Shown one piece after another: positions 9,432-20,085 of a stretch of 64,000 nucleotides of DNA. The DNA lies in contig NZ_APJI01000016.1 in the NCBI RefSeq assembly GCF_000497575.1, positions 248,001 to 312,000 on the forward strand. Reading direction: 5' to 3'. A model generated the notes under the pieces. It did not search any database. It was not told the DNA's origin and was given only the letters and a program-made list of their open reading frames with translations. Made by a program: the position numbers and the translations under genes. Every line of letters starts with the position of its first letter. Position 1 is the first letter of the stretch. The DNA is from Afipia sp. OHSU_II-C1 (GTDB lineage Bacteria > Pseudomonadota > Alphaproteobacteria > Rhizobiales > Xanthobacteraceae).

Positions 9432-10562
9432 CTAGCGGGCCGGAATAAACGTCGGCCCAACCGAGCGGATCGGCTTGTCACCTGAAGCAGGGGGCGTTTC
9501 CGGCGCAGCACCGGTCGGCAACGGTTGTGCGTTCGCGGGCGTTGCGACGGTGCCTGATTTCTTCTGCGCCGATGCCGGAGCCGCCTTTTGCGGCTGTGAC
9601 ATCCGCTTGGAGCTTTCATCGGTCACGATGATGTCGCCCTGCTGGGCGGCTGCCGCCTTGTCGTCGATGTTCTTCAGTGCGTCGGACCAGGTCTGGCCGA
9701 CGGCCTTGCAACTGCACGACTTGTCGAATGCCTGGCGATACTTGAACGCATTCGGCGATTGCGAATAGGGCTGACCGCTGATCGAGACCGCCTGATTCAT
9801 GTCTTCACCGGGATTGCGGTAGGTGAACAACGTCGCGTCCGCTGCGGGGCAAAGTGCCTTGCAGGTGCGTTCGTCGTCCGCGAAGCGGCTCGGCACTGTC
9901 GCAAATGAGATCGGGAAATAGAATCCATCGCAGCTTCGCGCACAGACCGTGCGATAGGTGCCGGACGCCGCGCCGTTGTCCATCGGCGCGCCACCGGGGT
10001 TGTTGTTGCCGCCAAACAGATTGTCGAGGAAACCGCCGCCACCGCTGTTGCGCAGTTGAGCCGCATACTGCGGGCCGCAATTGTTCTGGGCCAGCGCCAT
10101 CAACACCGAGCGGCGCTGGTTCTCGCGCTCCGAGCCGCCGAATCCGCCGCCGCGCAGCCGCTCGAGGTTGCCGGTGATCTGGTCGAGATTCGAGCGCATC
10201 TGCTGAATGCGTGTGTTGATCGGTCCGCACTGTGCGGATGGCCCGGTGAACAGCGAGAAAAATCCTGAACTATCGCAGCCCTGCCGCTTGGCCTGATCCT
10301 GCACGCGCTCCAGTTCGGCCTGCTGCCGGCTCTGCGCTTCGACATAACGCTGGATCTGCTCCGCCTTGGCGTTGTCGCCGCCGCCGCCGTCGATGGCCGA
10401 TAACTGCCCAACCAGCCGCTGGCAGATCGGATTTGCGGTTCCGGGCTGGGCCGCCGGTGGGGGCGGAAAACCCTGTTGTCCCATCGCGCCATGGGTCAAC
10501 AGCGCCGCGCTTACAAGCGCAGCGGTGGCAAAAGTCCGTCGCAAGAACGTAGAATTCGGCAA
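9432..10562 (-). CDS. DUF2865 domain secreted protein
   Basis: A 376-residue exported protein with an N-terminal signal peptide (AALVSAALLTHGAMGQQ). The centre contains the DUF2865 core, recognised from VCARSCDGFYFPISFAT and CKALCPAADATLF with several cysteines. A Gln/Arg-rich coiled-coil-like stretch precedes it, then a Gly/Asn-rich linker, and the C-terminus is Pro/Ala-rich. The family is typical of Rhizobiales and has no known function. The best start is a TTG at 10560-10562 because no in-frame ATG precedes the signal peptide. Confidence 0.8.
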   Translation of the reverse strand: MPNSTFLRRTFATAALVSAALLTHGAMGQQGFPPPPAAQPGTANPICQRLVGQLSAIDGGGGDNAKAEQIQRYVEAQSRQQAELERVQDQAKRQGCDSSGFFSLFTGPSAQCGPINTRIQQMRSNLDQITGNLERLRGGGFGGSERENQRRSVLMALAQNNCGPQYAAQLRNSGGGGFLDNLFGGNNNPGGAPMDNGAASGTYRTVCARSCDGFYFPISFATVPSRFADDERTCKALCPAADATLFTYRNPGEDMNQAVSISGQPYSQSPNAFKYRQAFDKSCSCKAVGQTWSDALKNIDDKAAAAQQGDIIVTDESSKRMSQPQKAAPASAQKKSGTVATPANAQPLPTGAAPETPPASGDKPIRSVGPTFIPAR

Positions 10563-10670
10563 GCTGTCACGATCCTGGCTGACCGCGGCGCGGCCGACGG
10601 GCTCACATACAAGCTTCCGGCGGCAAGGTCACGTCGATTCAGGGGCGCAGATAAGGCAGAGAATCGTGAC

Positions 10671-10693
10671 GAAAAGAAGCCCCGGAACCGGGG
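10671..10693 (-). terminator. Rho-independent terminator after the small Cys-rich gene
   Basis: The hairpin CCCCGG-AA-CCGGGG (10680-10693) is followed on the reverse strand by CTTCTTTTC. It lies immediately downstream of the gene ending at 10696. Confidence 0.65.
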
Positions 10694-10695
10694 TC

Positions 10696-10995
10696 TTAGC
10701 GCTGGCAGGTGATGGCGATGAATTCGCCGTTGTTCCTGGCGCCGCCGGTGGAGGCCGGGATCGCGCCGGTCACCTCATCGGGATCGACGCGGCGGTAACC
10801 GGTGGCCTGCGCAAAATCCCGCGACTGGCAATAAGCCCGCGCAGCTGGAGCCCCGCATTTCTCACCCTTGGCGAGACACTCGTCGACGCCATAGCCGTCC
10901 GATTGATTGGCGACGATGAAAACACGGCTGTCGGCACGGGTCTCGGTCGCGGAAATCAGGCATACGCAGGCAGTCAGTGTGAGCAGAAATCGCAT
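10696..10995 (-). CDS. Small secreted Cys-containing protein of unknown function
   Basis: A 99-residue protein with a signal peptide (MRFLLTLTACVCLISA) and a mature part with cysteines in ECLAKGEKCG, AYCQSRDF and the C-terminal ITCQR. These probably form disulfides in the periplasm. No known domain is recognised. It may form an expression unit with the DUF2865 gene, which is on the same strand about 130 bp further on, but the terminator between them argues against full read-through. Confidence 0.7.
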   Translation of the reverse strand: MRFLLTLTACVCLISATETRADSRVFIVANQSDGYGVDECLAKGEKCGAPAARAYCQSRDFAQATGYRRVDPDEVTGAIPASTGGARNNGEFIAITCQR

Positions 10996-11285
10996 GGTGG
11001 CACCGGTTCGGGAGAAGCACAGGCGCCTCCATCAATAAACCCGAACGGTTAAGAATGATTAAGGGCGGCAATTCCGTGGCAATTGGGGCTGTGGACGCCG
11101 AAATCCATGAGGTGTGACCTTGACGCGGTCCCCCCGGCTGGACCATTGTGCGGCCCATGAACGGCTCACTCTCCATTTTCGGCATCTGCCGCGAGATTAT
11201 TAGCTAGCGATTCGCTGGCTGGAGCCGTCTTTTCTCAATCGAGATCATGGGACGACCCGGCCGCAAGGCAAGGGATTCTATTTCC

Positions 11286-12698
11286 ATGGAGCTTAAGCTC
11301 TACGACACGCTGATGAAGGAGAAGCAGCCGTTCCGGCCGCTCGATCCGAAGAACGTGCGCATGTATGTGTGCGGGCCGACGGTCTACGACTTCGCGCATA
11401 TCGGCAATGCGCGCCCGGTCATCGTGTTCGATGTGCTGTTTCGCCTGCTAAGGCACACCTACGGCGCCGATCACGTCAAATACGTCCGCAATATCACTGA
11501 CGTGGACGACAAGATCAACGATCGCGCCGCGCGGGATTTTCCGGGATTGCCGCTGAACGAGGCGATCCGCAAAGTCACCGAAGAGACGGAAAAGCAGTTT
11601 CATGCTGACGTCGATGCCCTCGGCTGCCTGCGGCCGACGGTTGAGCCGCGCGCGACTGAACATATCGCGGAGATGCGTGCGATCATCGAGAAGCTGATCG
11701 CGGGCGGCAATGCCTATGTCGAGCAGGACCACGTTCTGTTCAATGTTGCGTCCGATCCGAACTATGGAAAGCTTGCGCGGCGATCGCTCGACGAGATGCT
11801 GGCGGGCGCGCGCGTCGATGTCGCTCCCTACAAGCGCGAGCCGATGGATTTTGTGCTGTGGAAGCCCTCGAAGCCGGGTGAGCCGTCGTGGCCGTCGCCG
11901 GGCGGTATCGCAGCCCAAGGACGTCCGGGCTGGCACATCGAGTGCTCGGCGATGTCATGGAAGCACCTCGGCGAACAATTCGATATTCACGGCGGCGGCA
12001 TCGATCTCGTGTTTCCGCATCACGAGAACGAACTCGCACAATCCTGCTGCGCATTTCACAAAGAGCGCATGGCCAACGTCTGGATGCACAACGGCTTCCT
12101 GCAAGTCGAAGGCGAGAAGATGTCGAAGAGTCTCGGCAACTTCGTCACGATCAGGGAATTGCTGACGGGCTGGCGCGGACGCTCCTGGCCCGGCGATGCG
12201 CTGCGGTTTGCGATGATGCAGACGCAATATCGGTCGCCAATCGACTGGTCTTTGGCAGCCTGTGACAATGCCTTCAACACTCTGAAGGATTTTTTCAGCG
12301 TGGCCGCAACTCCGACCTCGGGAGAACCGCCTTCTTCAGTTATCGAAGCCTTGGCCGATGATCTGAATACCCCCAAGGCGGTTGCCGAATTGCACGCCTT
12401 GCGCAAGCAGGTTCGCAATTCCGGCGACGAGGCTTCGGTTGCGCTTGGCAATGCACTTGCGTTCCTTGGTCTCGATGCCGCGCGGTTTGAGACATGGGTT
12501 GCCAAGGCTGACGCCAAGGCCGTCTCCAAAGCGGGCAATGTCGATGATCTGATTGCGGATCGCGCCGCCGCGCGGGCGCGGAAGGATTTCAAGGAATCCG
12601 ACCGCATCCGCGACGAACTGGCTGCCAGAGGCATCGTGCTGAAGGACGGCAAGGATGCCGACGGCAAGCCTGTGACCACATGGGAGATTGCGCGATGA
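11286..12698 (+). CDS. cysS: Cysteinyl-tRNA synthetase
   Basis: Charges tRNA-Cys. The protein has 470 residues from the chosen ATG ([10 protein letters not shown]). Class I signatures are the HIGH-like motif in [11 protein letters not shown] and the KMSKS motif in [11 protein letters not shown]. Zinc-binding residues include the Cys of YVCGPTV and those around HIECSAMSW and [16 protein letters not shown] longer frame starting at 11247 adds 13 residues not typical of the family. The last codons overlap the start of a membrane microprotein. Confidence 0.95.
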   Translation: MELKLYDTLMKEKQPFRPLDPKNVRMYVCGPTVYDFAHIGNARPVIVFDVLFRLLRHTYGADHVKYVRNITDVDDKINDRAARDFPGLPLNEAIRKVTEETEKQFHADVDALGCLRPTVEPRATEHIAEMRAIIEKLIAGGNAYVEQDHVLFNVASDPNYGKLARRSLDEMLAGARVDVAPYKREPMDFVLWKPSKPGEPSWPSPGGIAAQGRPGWHIECSAMSWKHLGEQFDIHGGGIDLVFPHHENELAQSCCAFHKERMANVWMHNGFLQVEGEKMSKSLGNFVTIRELLTGWRGRSWPGDALRFAMMQTQYRSPIDWSLAACDNAFNTLKDFFSVAATPTSGEPPSSVIEALADDLNTPKAVAELHALRKQVRNSGDEASVALGNALAFLGLDAARFETWVAKADAKAVSKAGNVDDLIADRAAARARKDFKESDRIRDELAARGIVLKDGKDADGKPVTTWEIAR

Positions 12699-12808
12699 CA
12701 AAGCCTGACACGCCTTTTCCCAAGCACTGGCGTTACTATATCGCGATCAAGTGGCTGCTCATCGTTGCCGCCATCGCGCTTGCGCTCAAACTCGTCAATA
12801 TCTGGTAA
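12695..12808 (+). CDS. 37-residue single-pass membrane microprotein
   Basis: The frame starts at an ATG that overlaps the cysS stop codon (ATGA, 12695-12698) and encodes [20 protein letters not shown] followed by a hydrophobic helix rich in Leu, Ile, Val and Ala, ending VNIW. The layout, with a charged/aromatic N-terminus and one transmembrane helix of about 18 residues, is that of a genuine small membrane protein. The stop-start overlap implies translational coupling to cysS, and the GNAT gene starts 4 bp after its stop. Its function is unknown. Confidence 0.6.
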   Translation: MTKPDTPFPKHWRYYIAIKWLLIVAAIALALKLVNIW

Positions 12809-12812
12809 GGCA

Positions 12813-13337
12813 ATGGGCCAATCCATACCCCAAGTCGGCTTGCGGCCGTTTCTTCCCGAGGACACACCGGTGCTCGCGGCGATCTTCGTCGCCAGCATCG
12901 ATGAACTGGCCGAGGACGACTATTCGGATGCGCAGCGCGAGGCCTGGGCCAGCGCCGCCGAAGACGAAAGCAAATTCGGCAAGCGTCTTGCGGGGCAGTT
13001 GACGCTGGTGGCAACCATCGAGAGTTCTCCTGTTGGCTTTGCATCGCTGAAGGGCAAGGACCACCTCGATCTGCTCTACGTGCATCCGGGCTTTGCGCGG
13101 CAGGGCGTCGCCACAGCACTCTGCGAGGCGCTCGAGAAGCTTGCCGGCGCGCGAGGTGCGACCGCCCTGACAGTCGAAGCGAGCGATACGGCGGAGCCCT
13201 TTTTTGCGGGTCGTGGCTATACGGGCCAGCAGCGCAGCACGGTCACCGTCGGCGACGAATGGCTCGCCAACACCACAATGAAGAAGTCACTGGGCGGCGA
13301 AGCGCCGCGCGGCGAGATGCCGGGAAGATCATCATGA
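12813..13337 (+). CDS. GNAT family N-acetyltransferase
   Basis: A 174-residue acetyltransferase with the acetyl-CoA pyrophosphate-binding motif in YVHPGFARQGVATALCEALE and the beta-strand DHLDLLYV before it. The start ATG at 12813 lies 4 bp after the microprotein stop. The stop codon overlaps the start of cimA (ATGA), so the four genes from cysS look like one transcript. The substrate is unknown; the GNAT fold covers amines, amino acids and protein N-termini. Confidence 0.85.
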   Translation: MGQSIPQVGLRPFLPEDTPVLAAIFVASIDELAEDDYSDAQREAWASAAEDESKFGKRLAGQLTLVATIESSPVGFASLKGKDHLDLLYVHPGFARQGVATALCEALEKLAGARGATALTVEASDTAEPFFAGRGYTGQQRSTVTVGDEWLANTTMKKSLGGEAPRGEMPGRSS

Positions 13338-14932
13338 ACCGCGAGCGCCTCTATCTGTTCGACACGACGCTGCGCGATGGTGCGCAGACCAATGGCGTTG
13401 ATTTCACGCTGCACGACAAGCAAATCATCGCCAACATGCTTGACGATCTCGGCATCGATTACATCGAGGGCGGTTATCCAGGCGCGAACCCATCGGATAC
13501 AGAATTTTTTTCCTCCAGGCCGAAATTCGATCATGCGAAGTTCACCGCCTTCGGCATGACACGCCGTCCGGGCCGTTCGGTGTCGAATGACCCCGGCATC
13601 GCAGGATTGCTTGAAGCCAAGGCCGATGCGATCTGCTTTGTGGCAAAATCGTCTGAATATCAGGTGCGGGTCGCGCTTGAGACCACCAACGAGGAAAACC
13701 TCGCTTCGATCCGCGACAGTGTCGGCGCTGCGAAGGCGGCAGGCCGCGAGGTCATGCTCGATTGCGAGCATTTCTTTGACGGCTACAAGGAGAACCCGCA
13801 ATTCGCGCTCGCCTGCGCCAAGGCGGCGTATGATTCAGGCGCGCGCTGGGTGGTGCTGTGCGACACCAACGGTGGCACCATGCCGAACGAAATCGAGACC
13901 ATCGTCGGCGAGGTGGTGAAGCATATCCCCGGCGATCACATCGGCATCCATACCCATAACGACACCGAGCAGGCGGTTGCAAACACACTTGCGGCGGTGC
14001 GAGCGGGTGCGCGGCAGATTCAGGGCACGCTCAATGGGCTGGGGGAGCGCTGCGGCAACGCAAATCTTTGCTCGTTGATCCCGACGCTGAAGCTGAAGAA
14101 AGAATTTGCCGACAGGTTCGAAATCGGCGTTTCGCAGGAGAAGCTCACGACGCTGGTGCATGCTTCGCGCGCGCTGGACGATATTCTCAACCGCGCGCCG
14201 GATCGTCACGCGCCCTATGTCGGGGAAAGCGCGTTCGTTACCAAGACAGGCATCCACGCGTCGGCGGTTCTGAAGGACCCGCAGACTTACGAGCACATCA
14301 CGCCGGAGGCTGTCGGCAACCACCGCAAGGTGCTGGTTTCGGATCAGGCGGGGCGCTCCAACGTCATCGCCGAACTGGAGCGGGCCGGTATTCCGTTCGA
14401 CAAGAACGATCCGAAGCTGACCCGTCTGGTCGAGGAAATGAAGGAGAAGGAAGCAGCGGGCTATGCCTACGAATCCGCGGATGCTTCCTTCGATTTGCTG
14501 GCGCGCCGCACCCTCGGCAAGGTGCCGGATTATTTCAAGGTTGTGCAGTTCGATGTGAACGTCGAACAACGTTACAATGCGTTGGGCCAACATGTCACTG
14601 TCGCGATGGCGGTGGTAAAGGTCGACGTCGCGGGAGAAATGCTGATCTCGGCGGCGGAGGGCAACGGCCCGGTCAATGCGCTCGACGTCGCCTTGCGCAA
14701 GGACCTTGGCAAATATCAGAAGTACATCGAAGGCCTGAAGCTGGTCGATTATCGCGTGCGTATCCTCAATGGAGGCACGGGGGCCATCACCCGCGTGCTG
14801 ATCGAGAGCGAGGATGAGGCAGGCGATCGTTGGACCACGGTGGGCGTATCGCCCAACATCATTGATGCATCATTCCAGGCCCTGATGGATTCGGTCGTCT
14901 ACAAGCTGGTGAAATCCAACGCGCCTGCGTGA
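13334..14932 (+). CDS. cimA: (R)-citramalate synthase
   Basis: Condenses pyruvate and acetyl-CoA to citramalate, the threonine-independent route to 2-oxobutyrate and isoleucine. The 532-residue protein has the DRE-TIM metallolyase motif LFDTTLRDGAQTNGVDF, the metal-binding HTHNDTEQAVAN, and GLGERCGNANLCSLIPTL. The C-terminal LeuA dimerisation/regulatory domain starts at about residue 390. The NGVDFT sequence after DGAQ favours citramalate synthase over isopropylmalate synthase. It overlaps the GNAT gene by 4 bp. Confidence 0.9.
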   Translation: MNRERLYLFDTTLRDGAQTNGVDFTLHDKQIIANMLDDLGIDYIEGGYPGANPSDTEFFSSRPKFDHAKFTAFGMTRRPGRSVSNDPGIAGLLEAKADAICFVAKSSEYQVRVALETTNEENLASIRDSVGAAKAAGREVMLDCEHFFDGYKENPQFALACAKAAYDSGARWVVLCDTNGGTMPNEIETIVGEVVKHIPGDHIGIHTHNDTEQAVANTLAAVRAGARQIQGTLNGLGERCGNANLCSLIPTLKLKKEFADRFEIGVSQEKLTTLVHASRALDDILNRAPDRHAPYVGESAFVTKTGIHASAVLKDPQTYEHITPEAVGNHRKVLVSDQAGRSNVIAELERAGIPFDKNDPKLTRLVEEMKEKEAAGYAYESADASFDLLARRTLGKVPDYFKVVQFDVNVEQRYNALGQHVTVAMAVVKVDVAGEMLISAAEGNGPVNALDVALRKDLGKYQKYIEGLKLVDYRVRILNGGTGAITRVLIESEDEAGDRWTTVGVSPNIIDASFQALMDSVVYKLVKSNAPA

Positions 14933-14956
14933 TCCGGCCCGGAAAGGGAGCGTCAA

Positions 14957-15346
14957 ATGCTCGATCATGTTTCGGTGGGGGTTGCCGATCTTGAACGGGC
15001 GGCGCGCTTCTATGAGGCCTTGCTCGCGCCACTTGGACTGACAAAACTGATCGTGCGGCCTGCAACGATCGGGTTCGGAAAAGGCTATCCAGAATTCTGG
15101 ATCAATCTGCGTCCGAACATGACGCGCGTGTCGCCGGACAGCGGGACGCATATCTGCCTGCGCGCCAGAACAATAAACGAGGTCGAGACGTTTTATGCTG
15201 CAGCCTTGGGGACAGGCGGCACAGACGATGGTCCGCCCGGCGTACGTCCGCATGATCGCGTAAGATACTTTGCCGCCTTCGTTGCCGACCCGGACGGAAA
15301 CCGGATCGAAGCGGTGACCTTTCTCAGAGACGATAAGTCGGCCTGA
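14957..15346 (+). CDS. VOC family (glyoxalase-like) protein
   Basis: A 129-residue protein of the vicinal oxygen chelate fold. It starts MLDHVSVGVADLERAARFYE, typical of the first beta-alpha-beta unit, and ends with VADPDGNRIEAV, where the Glu is a usual metal ligand. It lies 24 bp after cimA. The family includes glyoxalase I and dioxygenase-like enzymes, and the substrate cannot be assigned. Confidence 0.85.
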   Translation: MLDHVSVGVADLERAARFYEALLAPLGLTKLIVRPATIGFGKGYPEFWINLRPNMTRVSPDSGTHICLRARTINEVETFYAAALGTGGTDDGPPGVRPHDRVRYFAAFVADPDGNRIEAVTFLRDDKSA

Positions 15347-15352
15347 GCCGGA

Positions 15353-15958
15353 TTACAGCCGGCTCGCGACCTGGTCGTCCATCAGCTTTTCCGCTTCCGG
15401 CACCTGCGCGGCGACCTTCTGAAGCGTCGGGAGAATGTCCTCGACGCGATCAGCGGTGAGAACATCGACCCACAGGTTGGCGCGGATGAATTCCGTCCGC
15501 TTCATGTGATCGATCAGCACGAGCAGGGGATTCCAGAATCCATCGATATTCGCGAGCAGGATCGGCTTGCTGTGGCGGCCGAGCTGCGACCACGTCATCT
15601 GTTCGACCAGTTCCTCCAGCGTGCCGACACCACCGGGAAACGCGACGAACGCGTCGGAGTGCTCGAACATCAGTTGCTTGCGCTCGTGCATGTCCTTGGT
15701 GACGATGAGCTCTTGCGCGTCCTTCAGGACGTGCTCCCGCTTCGTCAGGAAGGTGGGGATGATGCCGGTGACCTTGCCGCCATGCGCCAGCGCGCCGGCC
15801 GCAACGGCACCCATCAGGCCGATGGAGCCGCCGCCATAGACCAAACCGACGCCGTTTTCGGCAAGGGTCTTGCCGAAAGCTGTGGCTGCATTGACGAATT
15901 CGGGATTGGTGCCGGGGCCGGAACCGCAATAAACACAGACATTCTTGATAGTATTCAT
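15353..15958 (-). CDS. LOG family protein (TIGR00730, cytokinin riboside monophosphate phosphoribohydrolase-like)
   Basis: A 201-residue Rossmann-fold protein with the LOG signatures VYGGGSIGLMGAVA and FPGGVGTLEELVEQMTW (PGGxGTxxE). Such proteins hydrolyse nucleoside 5'-monophosphates at the N-glycosidic bond and can release active cytokinins; in bacteria the substrate may be AMP. I start at ATG 15956-15958 (MNTIKNVCVYCGSGPG), as in homologues, although an in-frame extension of 19 residues is open. It converges on the VOC gene. Confidence 0.88.
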   Translation of the reverse strand: MNTIKNVCVYCGSGPGTNPEFVNAATAFGKTLAENGVGLVYGGGSIGLMGAVAAGALAHGGKVTGIIPTFLTKREHVLKDAQELIVTKDMHERKQLMFEHSDAFVAFPGGVGTLEELVEQMTWSQLGRHSKPILLANIDGFWNPLLVLIDHMKRTEFIRANLWVDVLTADRVEDILPTLQKVAAQVPEAEKLMDDQVASRL

Positions 15959-16178
15959 CTTATGCGATGTGGCATCGCATTGCGACATCGTCAAGACGCG
16001 TATCTTGCGGCGCACAGTCGATTGTTTCTTGAATCGCGATATTTAAGGAAAACCACCCCCGGGCAGGGTGCGAAAAGGGCGGGAACGCTCTATATAACGC
16101 TTATGACTCCACCATGCGACATGGCGGCATCCGCCGCCCTCGGCCGCGTCAGGCAGCCCCAAGGCGACCCACGCTAAA

Positions 16179-18146
16179 ATGGCCGACCTCTATCCCGCCG
16201 GACCCGCGGAGGCGCCGAAAGACGCCCAGCCGTCCCCTGATGTAACTGCCGAGAAAGCTACGCTGTTCGGAACGCTGGCGCATCTGTGGCCGTATATCTG
16301 GCCGGGCGATCGTGCCGATCTGAAGATGCGCGTTGTCTGGTCGATGGTGCTGTTGCTCATCGCCAAGATCGCGACGCTGTTTGTCCCCTTCACGTTCAAA
16401 TGGGCCGTCGATGCGCTGACCGGCGCAGACACCGCGCCTGTGCAATCGTCGAACTGGGCGCTGTGGTTGATCGCGTCTCCGCTCATCATGACGCTCAGTT
16501 ATGGCGCCATCCGCATTGTCATGATGGTGCTGACGCAGTGGCGCGACGGCCTCTTTGCCAAGGTGGCGATGCATGCGGTGCGCAAGCTTGCGTTTCTTAC
16601 ATTCGTTCATATGCACGAGTTGTCGCTGCGCTTTCATCTGGAGCGCAAGACCGGTGGTCTGACCCGTGTGCTGGAGCGAGGACGTACCGGCATCGAGACC
16701 ATGGTGCGCATGGTCATCCTTCAGCTTGCGCCGACCATTGTCGAATTGGCTCTGATGATGGGCGTGCTGCTCTGGCAGTTCGACTGGCGTTACGTGCTTG
16801 TGACGTTCGTCACCGTCGTCGTGTACATGCTTTACACCTACTACGCGACTGAATGGCGGATCGAGATCCGCAGGCGGATGAACGATTCCGACACCGAGGC
16901 CAACACCAAGGCCATCGACTCGCTGCTCAACTACGAGACGGTGAAGTACTTCAGCGCCGAGGAGCGGGAAGCGCGTCGCTACGACAAATCCATGGAGCGC
17001 TATGAGCGCGCCAGCGTTCATACCTACACATCCCTCGCTGTGCTCAACACGGGCCAGGCTGTGATCTTCACGTTCGGCCTCACCGCAACCATGCTGATGT
17101 GCGCCGTCGGAATCCGCAACGGCACCAATACGGTCGGCGATTTCGTCATGATCAACGCCATGATGATCCAGCTTTATCAGCCGCTGAACTTCATGGGCAT
17201 GGTGTATCGCGAAATCAAGCAGGCGATCATCGACATCGAAAAGATGTTCGGCGTGCTGTCGCGCAATCCGGAAGTGAAGGATGTTCGCGGCGCGGAGCCG
17301 TTGCAGATTTCAGCAGGCACGGTTCGTTTCGAGGATGTGAAGTTCGCCTATGACCCGGACCGGCCGATTCTGAAGGGTCTTTCGTTCGAGGTGCCCGCGG
17401 GGAAGACCGTCGCGATCGTTGGGCCGTCGGGTGCGGGCAAGTCGACCATCTCCCGCCTGCTGTTCAGGTTGTACGATGTCAGCGGCGGCAAGATCACCAT
17501 CGATGGTCAGAACATTCGTGACGTCACGCAATCGTCCTTGCGTGCCTCGATCGGCATGGTGCCGCAGGACACCGTGCTGTTCAACGACACCATCCGTTAC
17601 AACATCCGCTACGGCCGGTGGGATGCAACCGACGCGGAGGTCGAGGCCGCCGCGACGATGGCGCAGATCGACGGCTTCATCCGCATGTCGCCGGACGGTT
17701 ATGAGACCGAGGTCGGCGAGCGCGGACTGAAACTGTCCGGCGGCGAGAAGCAGCGGGTCGCGATTGCGCGCACGATCCTGAAGGGGCCGCCAATTCTGGT
17801 GCTCGACGAGGCGACATCGGCGCTCGACAGCCATACGGAGCGCGAAATCCAGGATCAGCTGGAGAAGGTTGCACGCGGCCGAACGTCGCTGGTGATCGCG
17901 CACCGGCTGTCTACCATCGTCGGTGCCGACGAAATTATCGTGCTGGATCAGGGTCGCATTTCCGAGCGCGGCACCCACGCGCAGCTTCTGGCGGCAAACG
18001 GCCTTTACGCCAGCATGTGGAACAGGCAACGTGAGGCTCAGGAAGCGCGGGAAAAGCTGGCCATGATGGCCGACGAGAACATCGCGCCCAATCGCGCGCC
18101 GCCGCCGGTCGACGATCCGCTGGCTGCGCCGGAAGCCGCCGAATAG
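16179..18146 (+). CDS. Atm1/HMT1-type ABC exporter (half transporter)
   Basis: A 655-residue half-transporter with an N-terminal six-helix membrane domain (about residues 55-340) fused to an ATPase domain. Walker A is GPSGAGKST, the signature is [15 protein letters not shown] and Walker B is [12 protein letters not shown]. The sequence NSLL-type region [20 protein letters not shown] is characteristic of the Atm1/ABCB7/HMT1 family, which exports glutathione-linked sulfur or metal-glutathione species. A role in Fe-S homeostasis or metal detoxification is inferred from the family. Confidence 0.88.
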   Translation: MADLYPAGPAEAPKDAQPSPDVTAEKATLFGTLAHLWPYIWPGDRADLKMRVVWSMVLLLIAKIATLFVPFTFKWAVDALTGADTAPVQSSNWALWLIASPLIMTLSYGAIRIVMMVLTQWRDGLFAKVAMHAVRKLAFLTFVHMHELSLRFHLERKTGGLTRVLERGRTGIETMVRMVILQLAPTIVELALMMGVLLWQFDWRYVLVTFVTVVVYMLYTYYATEWRIEIRRRMNDSDTEANTKAIDSLLNYETVKYFSAEEREARRYDKSMERYERASVHTYTSLAVLNTGQAVIFTFGLTATMLMCAVGIRNGTNTVGDFVMINAMMIQLYQPLNFMGMVYREIKQAIIDIEKMFGVLSRNPEVKDVRGAEPLQISAGTVRFEDVKFAYDPDRPILKGLSFEVPAGKTVAIVGPSGAGKSTISRLLFRLYDVSGGKITIDGQNIRDVTQSSLRASIGMVPQDTVLFNDTIRYNIRYGRWDATDAEVEAAATMAQIDGFIRMSPDGYETEVGERGLKLSGGEKQRVAIARTILKGPPILVLDEATSALDSHTEREIQDQLEKVARGRTSLVIAHRLSTIVGADEIIVLDQGRISERGTHAQLLAANGLYASMWNRQREAQEAREKLAMMADENIAPNRAPPPVDDPLAAPEAAE

Positions 18147-18180
18147 TCTTAGGTCCAATTCAACGCAGGTTCTTGAACGC

Positions 18181-18879
18181 ATGTCCGTCGTTAAGTCCAT
18201 TCGCGACCAGATTCCGCCGATCCATCCGGAGGGCTACCCGTTCATCGGAGCTTTTGCCTTCGCCAGCCTGATCCTGTTCTGGATCTGGACGCCGCTCGGC
18301 TGGATCGGGGCCGGATTGACAGTCTGGTGCGCTCTGTTCTTTCGCGATCCGGTGAGGGTGACGCCGGTACGTGAAGGTATCGTGGTCTCGCCGGCCGATG
18401 GCCGGGTCTCGATGGTGGTGCAGTCTGTGCCGCCGGCAGAACTCGGTCTCGGCGACAAGCCGCTGCCGCGCATTTCGATCTTCATGAGCGTGTTCAACTG
18501 CCACGTGAACCGCAGTCCGGTTGCTGGCCGTATCGACCGCATCGCCTACCGTCCCGGAAAATTCCTCAATGCTGATCTCGACAAGGCGAGCGAAGACAAC
18601 GAGCGCAACTCGCTGGTCATCTCGACGCCGGCTGGCCGGATCGGCGTGATCCAGATCGCGGGGCTGGTGGCCCGGCGTATTGTGTCGTTCGTAAAGGAGG
18701 GGCAGGTCCTCGGGGCAGGCGAGCGCTTTGGGCTCATCCGCTTCGGCTCGCGGCTTGACGTCTTCCTGCCGGAAGGCGCCAAGGCGCTGGTGTCGGAAGG
18801 CCAGACGGCCATTGCGGGCGAAACCGTGCTGGCCGACTTCAAGCTTGGCGACGGGGGGCGCAGCTACCGGGTGGATTAA
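18181..18879 (+). CDS. psd: Phosphatidylserine decarboxylase proenzyme
   Basis: Forms phosphatidylethanolamine from phosphatidylserine. This is the short archaeal/alphaproteobacterial type (232 residues) with an N-terminal membrane hairpin (about residues 22-55), [24 protein letters not shown], and the self-cleavage site at Gly-Ser in [12 protein letters not shown], where the Ser becomes the pyruvoyl group. It is followed after about 70 bp by pssA, the preceding pathway enzyme. Confidence 0.93.
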   Translation: MSVVKSIRDQIPPIHPEGYPFIGAFAFASLILFWIWTPLGWIGAGLTVWCALFFRDPVRVTPVREGIVVSPADGRVSMVVQSVPPAELGLGDKPLPRISIFMSVFNCHVNRSPVAGRIDRIAYRPGKFLNADLDKASEDNERNSLVISTPAGRIGVIQIAGLVARRIVSFVKEGQVLGAGERFGLIRFGSRLDVFLPEGAKALVSEGQTAIAGETVLADFKLGDGGRSYRVD

Positions 18880-18952
18880 CCAAGCCCGCGATCATCCTCC
18901 TGCCGTTTCGCCACAATGGCGAAGCATTGAGGGGATTGCTATATAAGGGCTT

Positions 18953-19837
18953 ATGGACATGCCTTCCGATACCAGAACGCCTGATCTGCGCCGCCGCCGG
19001 TTTCGCCAGATTCCGATCCGGATGCTTGTACCCAACGTCATAACGTTGCTGGCGATCTGTGCGGGTCTGACTGCGATCCGGCTGTCGATCGAAGGCCGCA
19101 ACGAACTGGCGCTTGCCGCGATCGTGTTCGCGGCGGTGCTCGATGGCATCGACGGCCGCGTGGCGCGTATGATCAAGGGCCAGTCGCGGTTTGGTGCGGA
19201 ACTCGACAGCCTTGCGGACTTTGTCAACTTCGGCGTTGCGCCTGCGCTCATCCTGTATTTCTGGCAGTTGCACGATCTGAAGAACGTCGGCTGGATCGCC
19301 GCGATGATCTTTGCAATCAGTGGTGGTCTGCGGCTGGCGCGGTTCAATGCCACTATGGACGATCCGAACAAGCCAGCCTTTGCCGGAAACTATTTTACCG
19401 GCGTTCCGGCGCCGCTGGGCGCACTTTGCGTGTTGTTGCCGATGTATCTGGTGTTCATTGGCGCGCCTCAACTGCCGGCCCCGATTACGGCAGTGTTCAC
19501 CTTGTCGATCGCGTTCCTGATGGTGTCACGGCTGCCGGTGTTCTCGGGCAAGATGATCGGCGGCAGGATCGCACCCGACATGGTTCTGCCGGTCGTCGTG
19601 CTGGTGGTGTTGTTCATCGCCGTCTTGATCAGTTATCCGTGGCATCTTCTGACCGGCGGCTCGCTGATCTATCTGCTCAGTCTTCCTCTCGGGTGGGCGT
19701 CCTATCGCGCACATGAGCGCCGCGCGCGCGAAGAAGCCGCCGCCGCAAGCGAACCAAGTTATTCGAGCCCTGGGACGGCAGATTTCAACGTTGTTGCCGA
19801 TCCCGTTGAGAATGACCGGCCGCCACGGCTGAATTGA
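18953..19837 (+). CDS. pssA: CDP-diacylglycerol-serine O-phosphatidyltransferase
   Basis: Makes phosphatidylserine from CDP-diacylglycerol and serine. The 294-residue membrane protein carries the CDP-alcohol phosphatidyltransferase motif DGIDGRVARMIKGQSRFGAE followed by LDSLAD, with the conserved Asp residues that bind metal and substrate, and about eight hydrophobic segments. The C-terminal tail is short, charged and not conserved. With psd it supplies phosphatidylethanolamine. Confidence 0.93.
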   Translation: MDMPSDTRTPDLRRRRFRQIPIRMLVPNVITLLAICAGLTAIRLSIEGRNELALAAIVFAAVLDGIDGRVARMIKGQSRFGAELDSLADFVNFGVAPALILYFWQLHDLKNVGWIAAMIFAISGGLRLARFNATMDDPNKPAFAGNYFTGVPAPLGALCVLLPMYLVFIGAPQLPAPITAVFTLSIAFLMVSRLPVFSGKMIGGRIAPDMVLPVVVLVVLFIAVLISYPWHLLTGGSLIYLLSLPLGWASYRAHERRAREEAAAASEPSYSSPGTADFNVVADPVENDRPPRLN

Positions 19838-20085
19838 GCGTAAGCCTGCTGGTCGGGCGCGCTTATGGTTAACGAACTCCTGAGATTTTTCACGATTGCA
19901 TCCATCAGACTGCGGATAATCGCTCCGATATTCGCTGTTTGAGCCAGATTTTGCCTTGTTCACGGCAATCTTGTCGCAAGCCAGCATCAATTCGATAACC
20001 TTTACCCGAACTTAATTGCACCGACGCTAGTGTTCCAATGCGCGCTCAGAACGGGCCGCGCCGTGTTGTTGCGTCGGAGTTTGAA

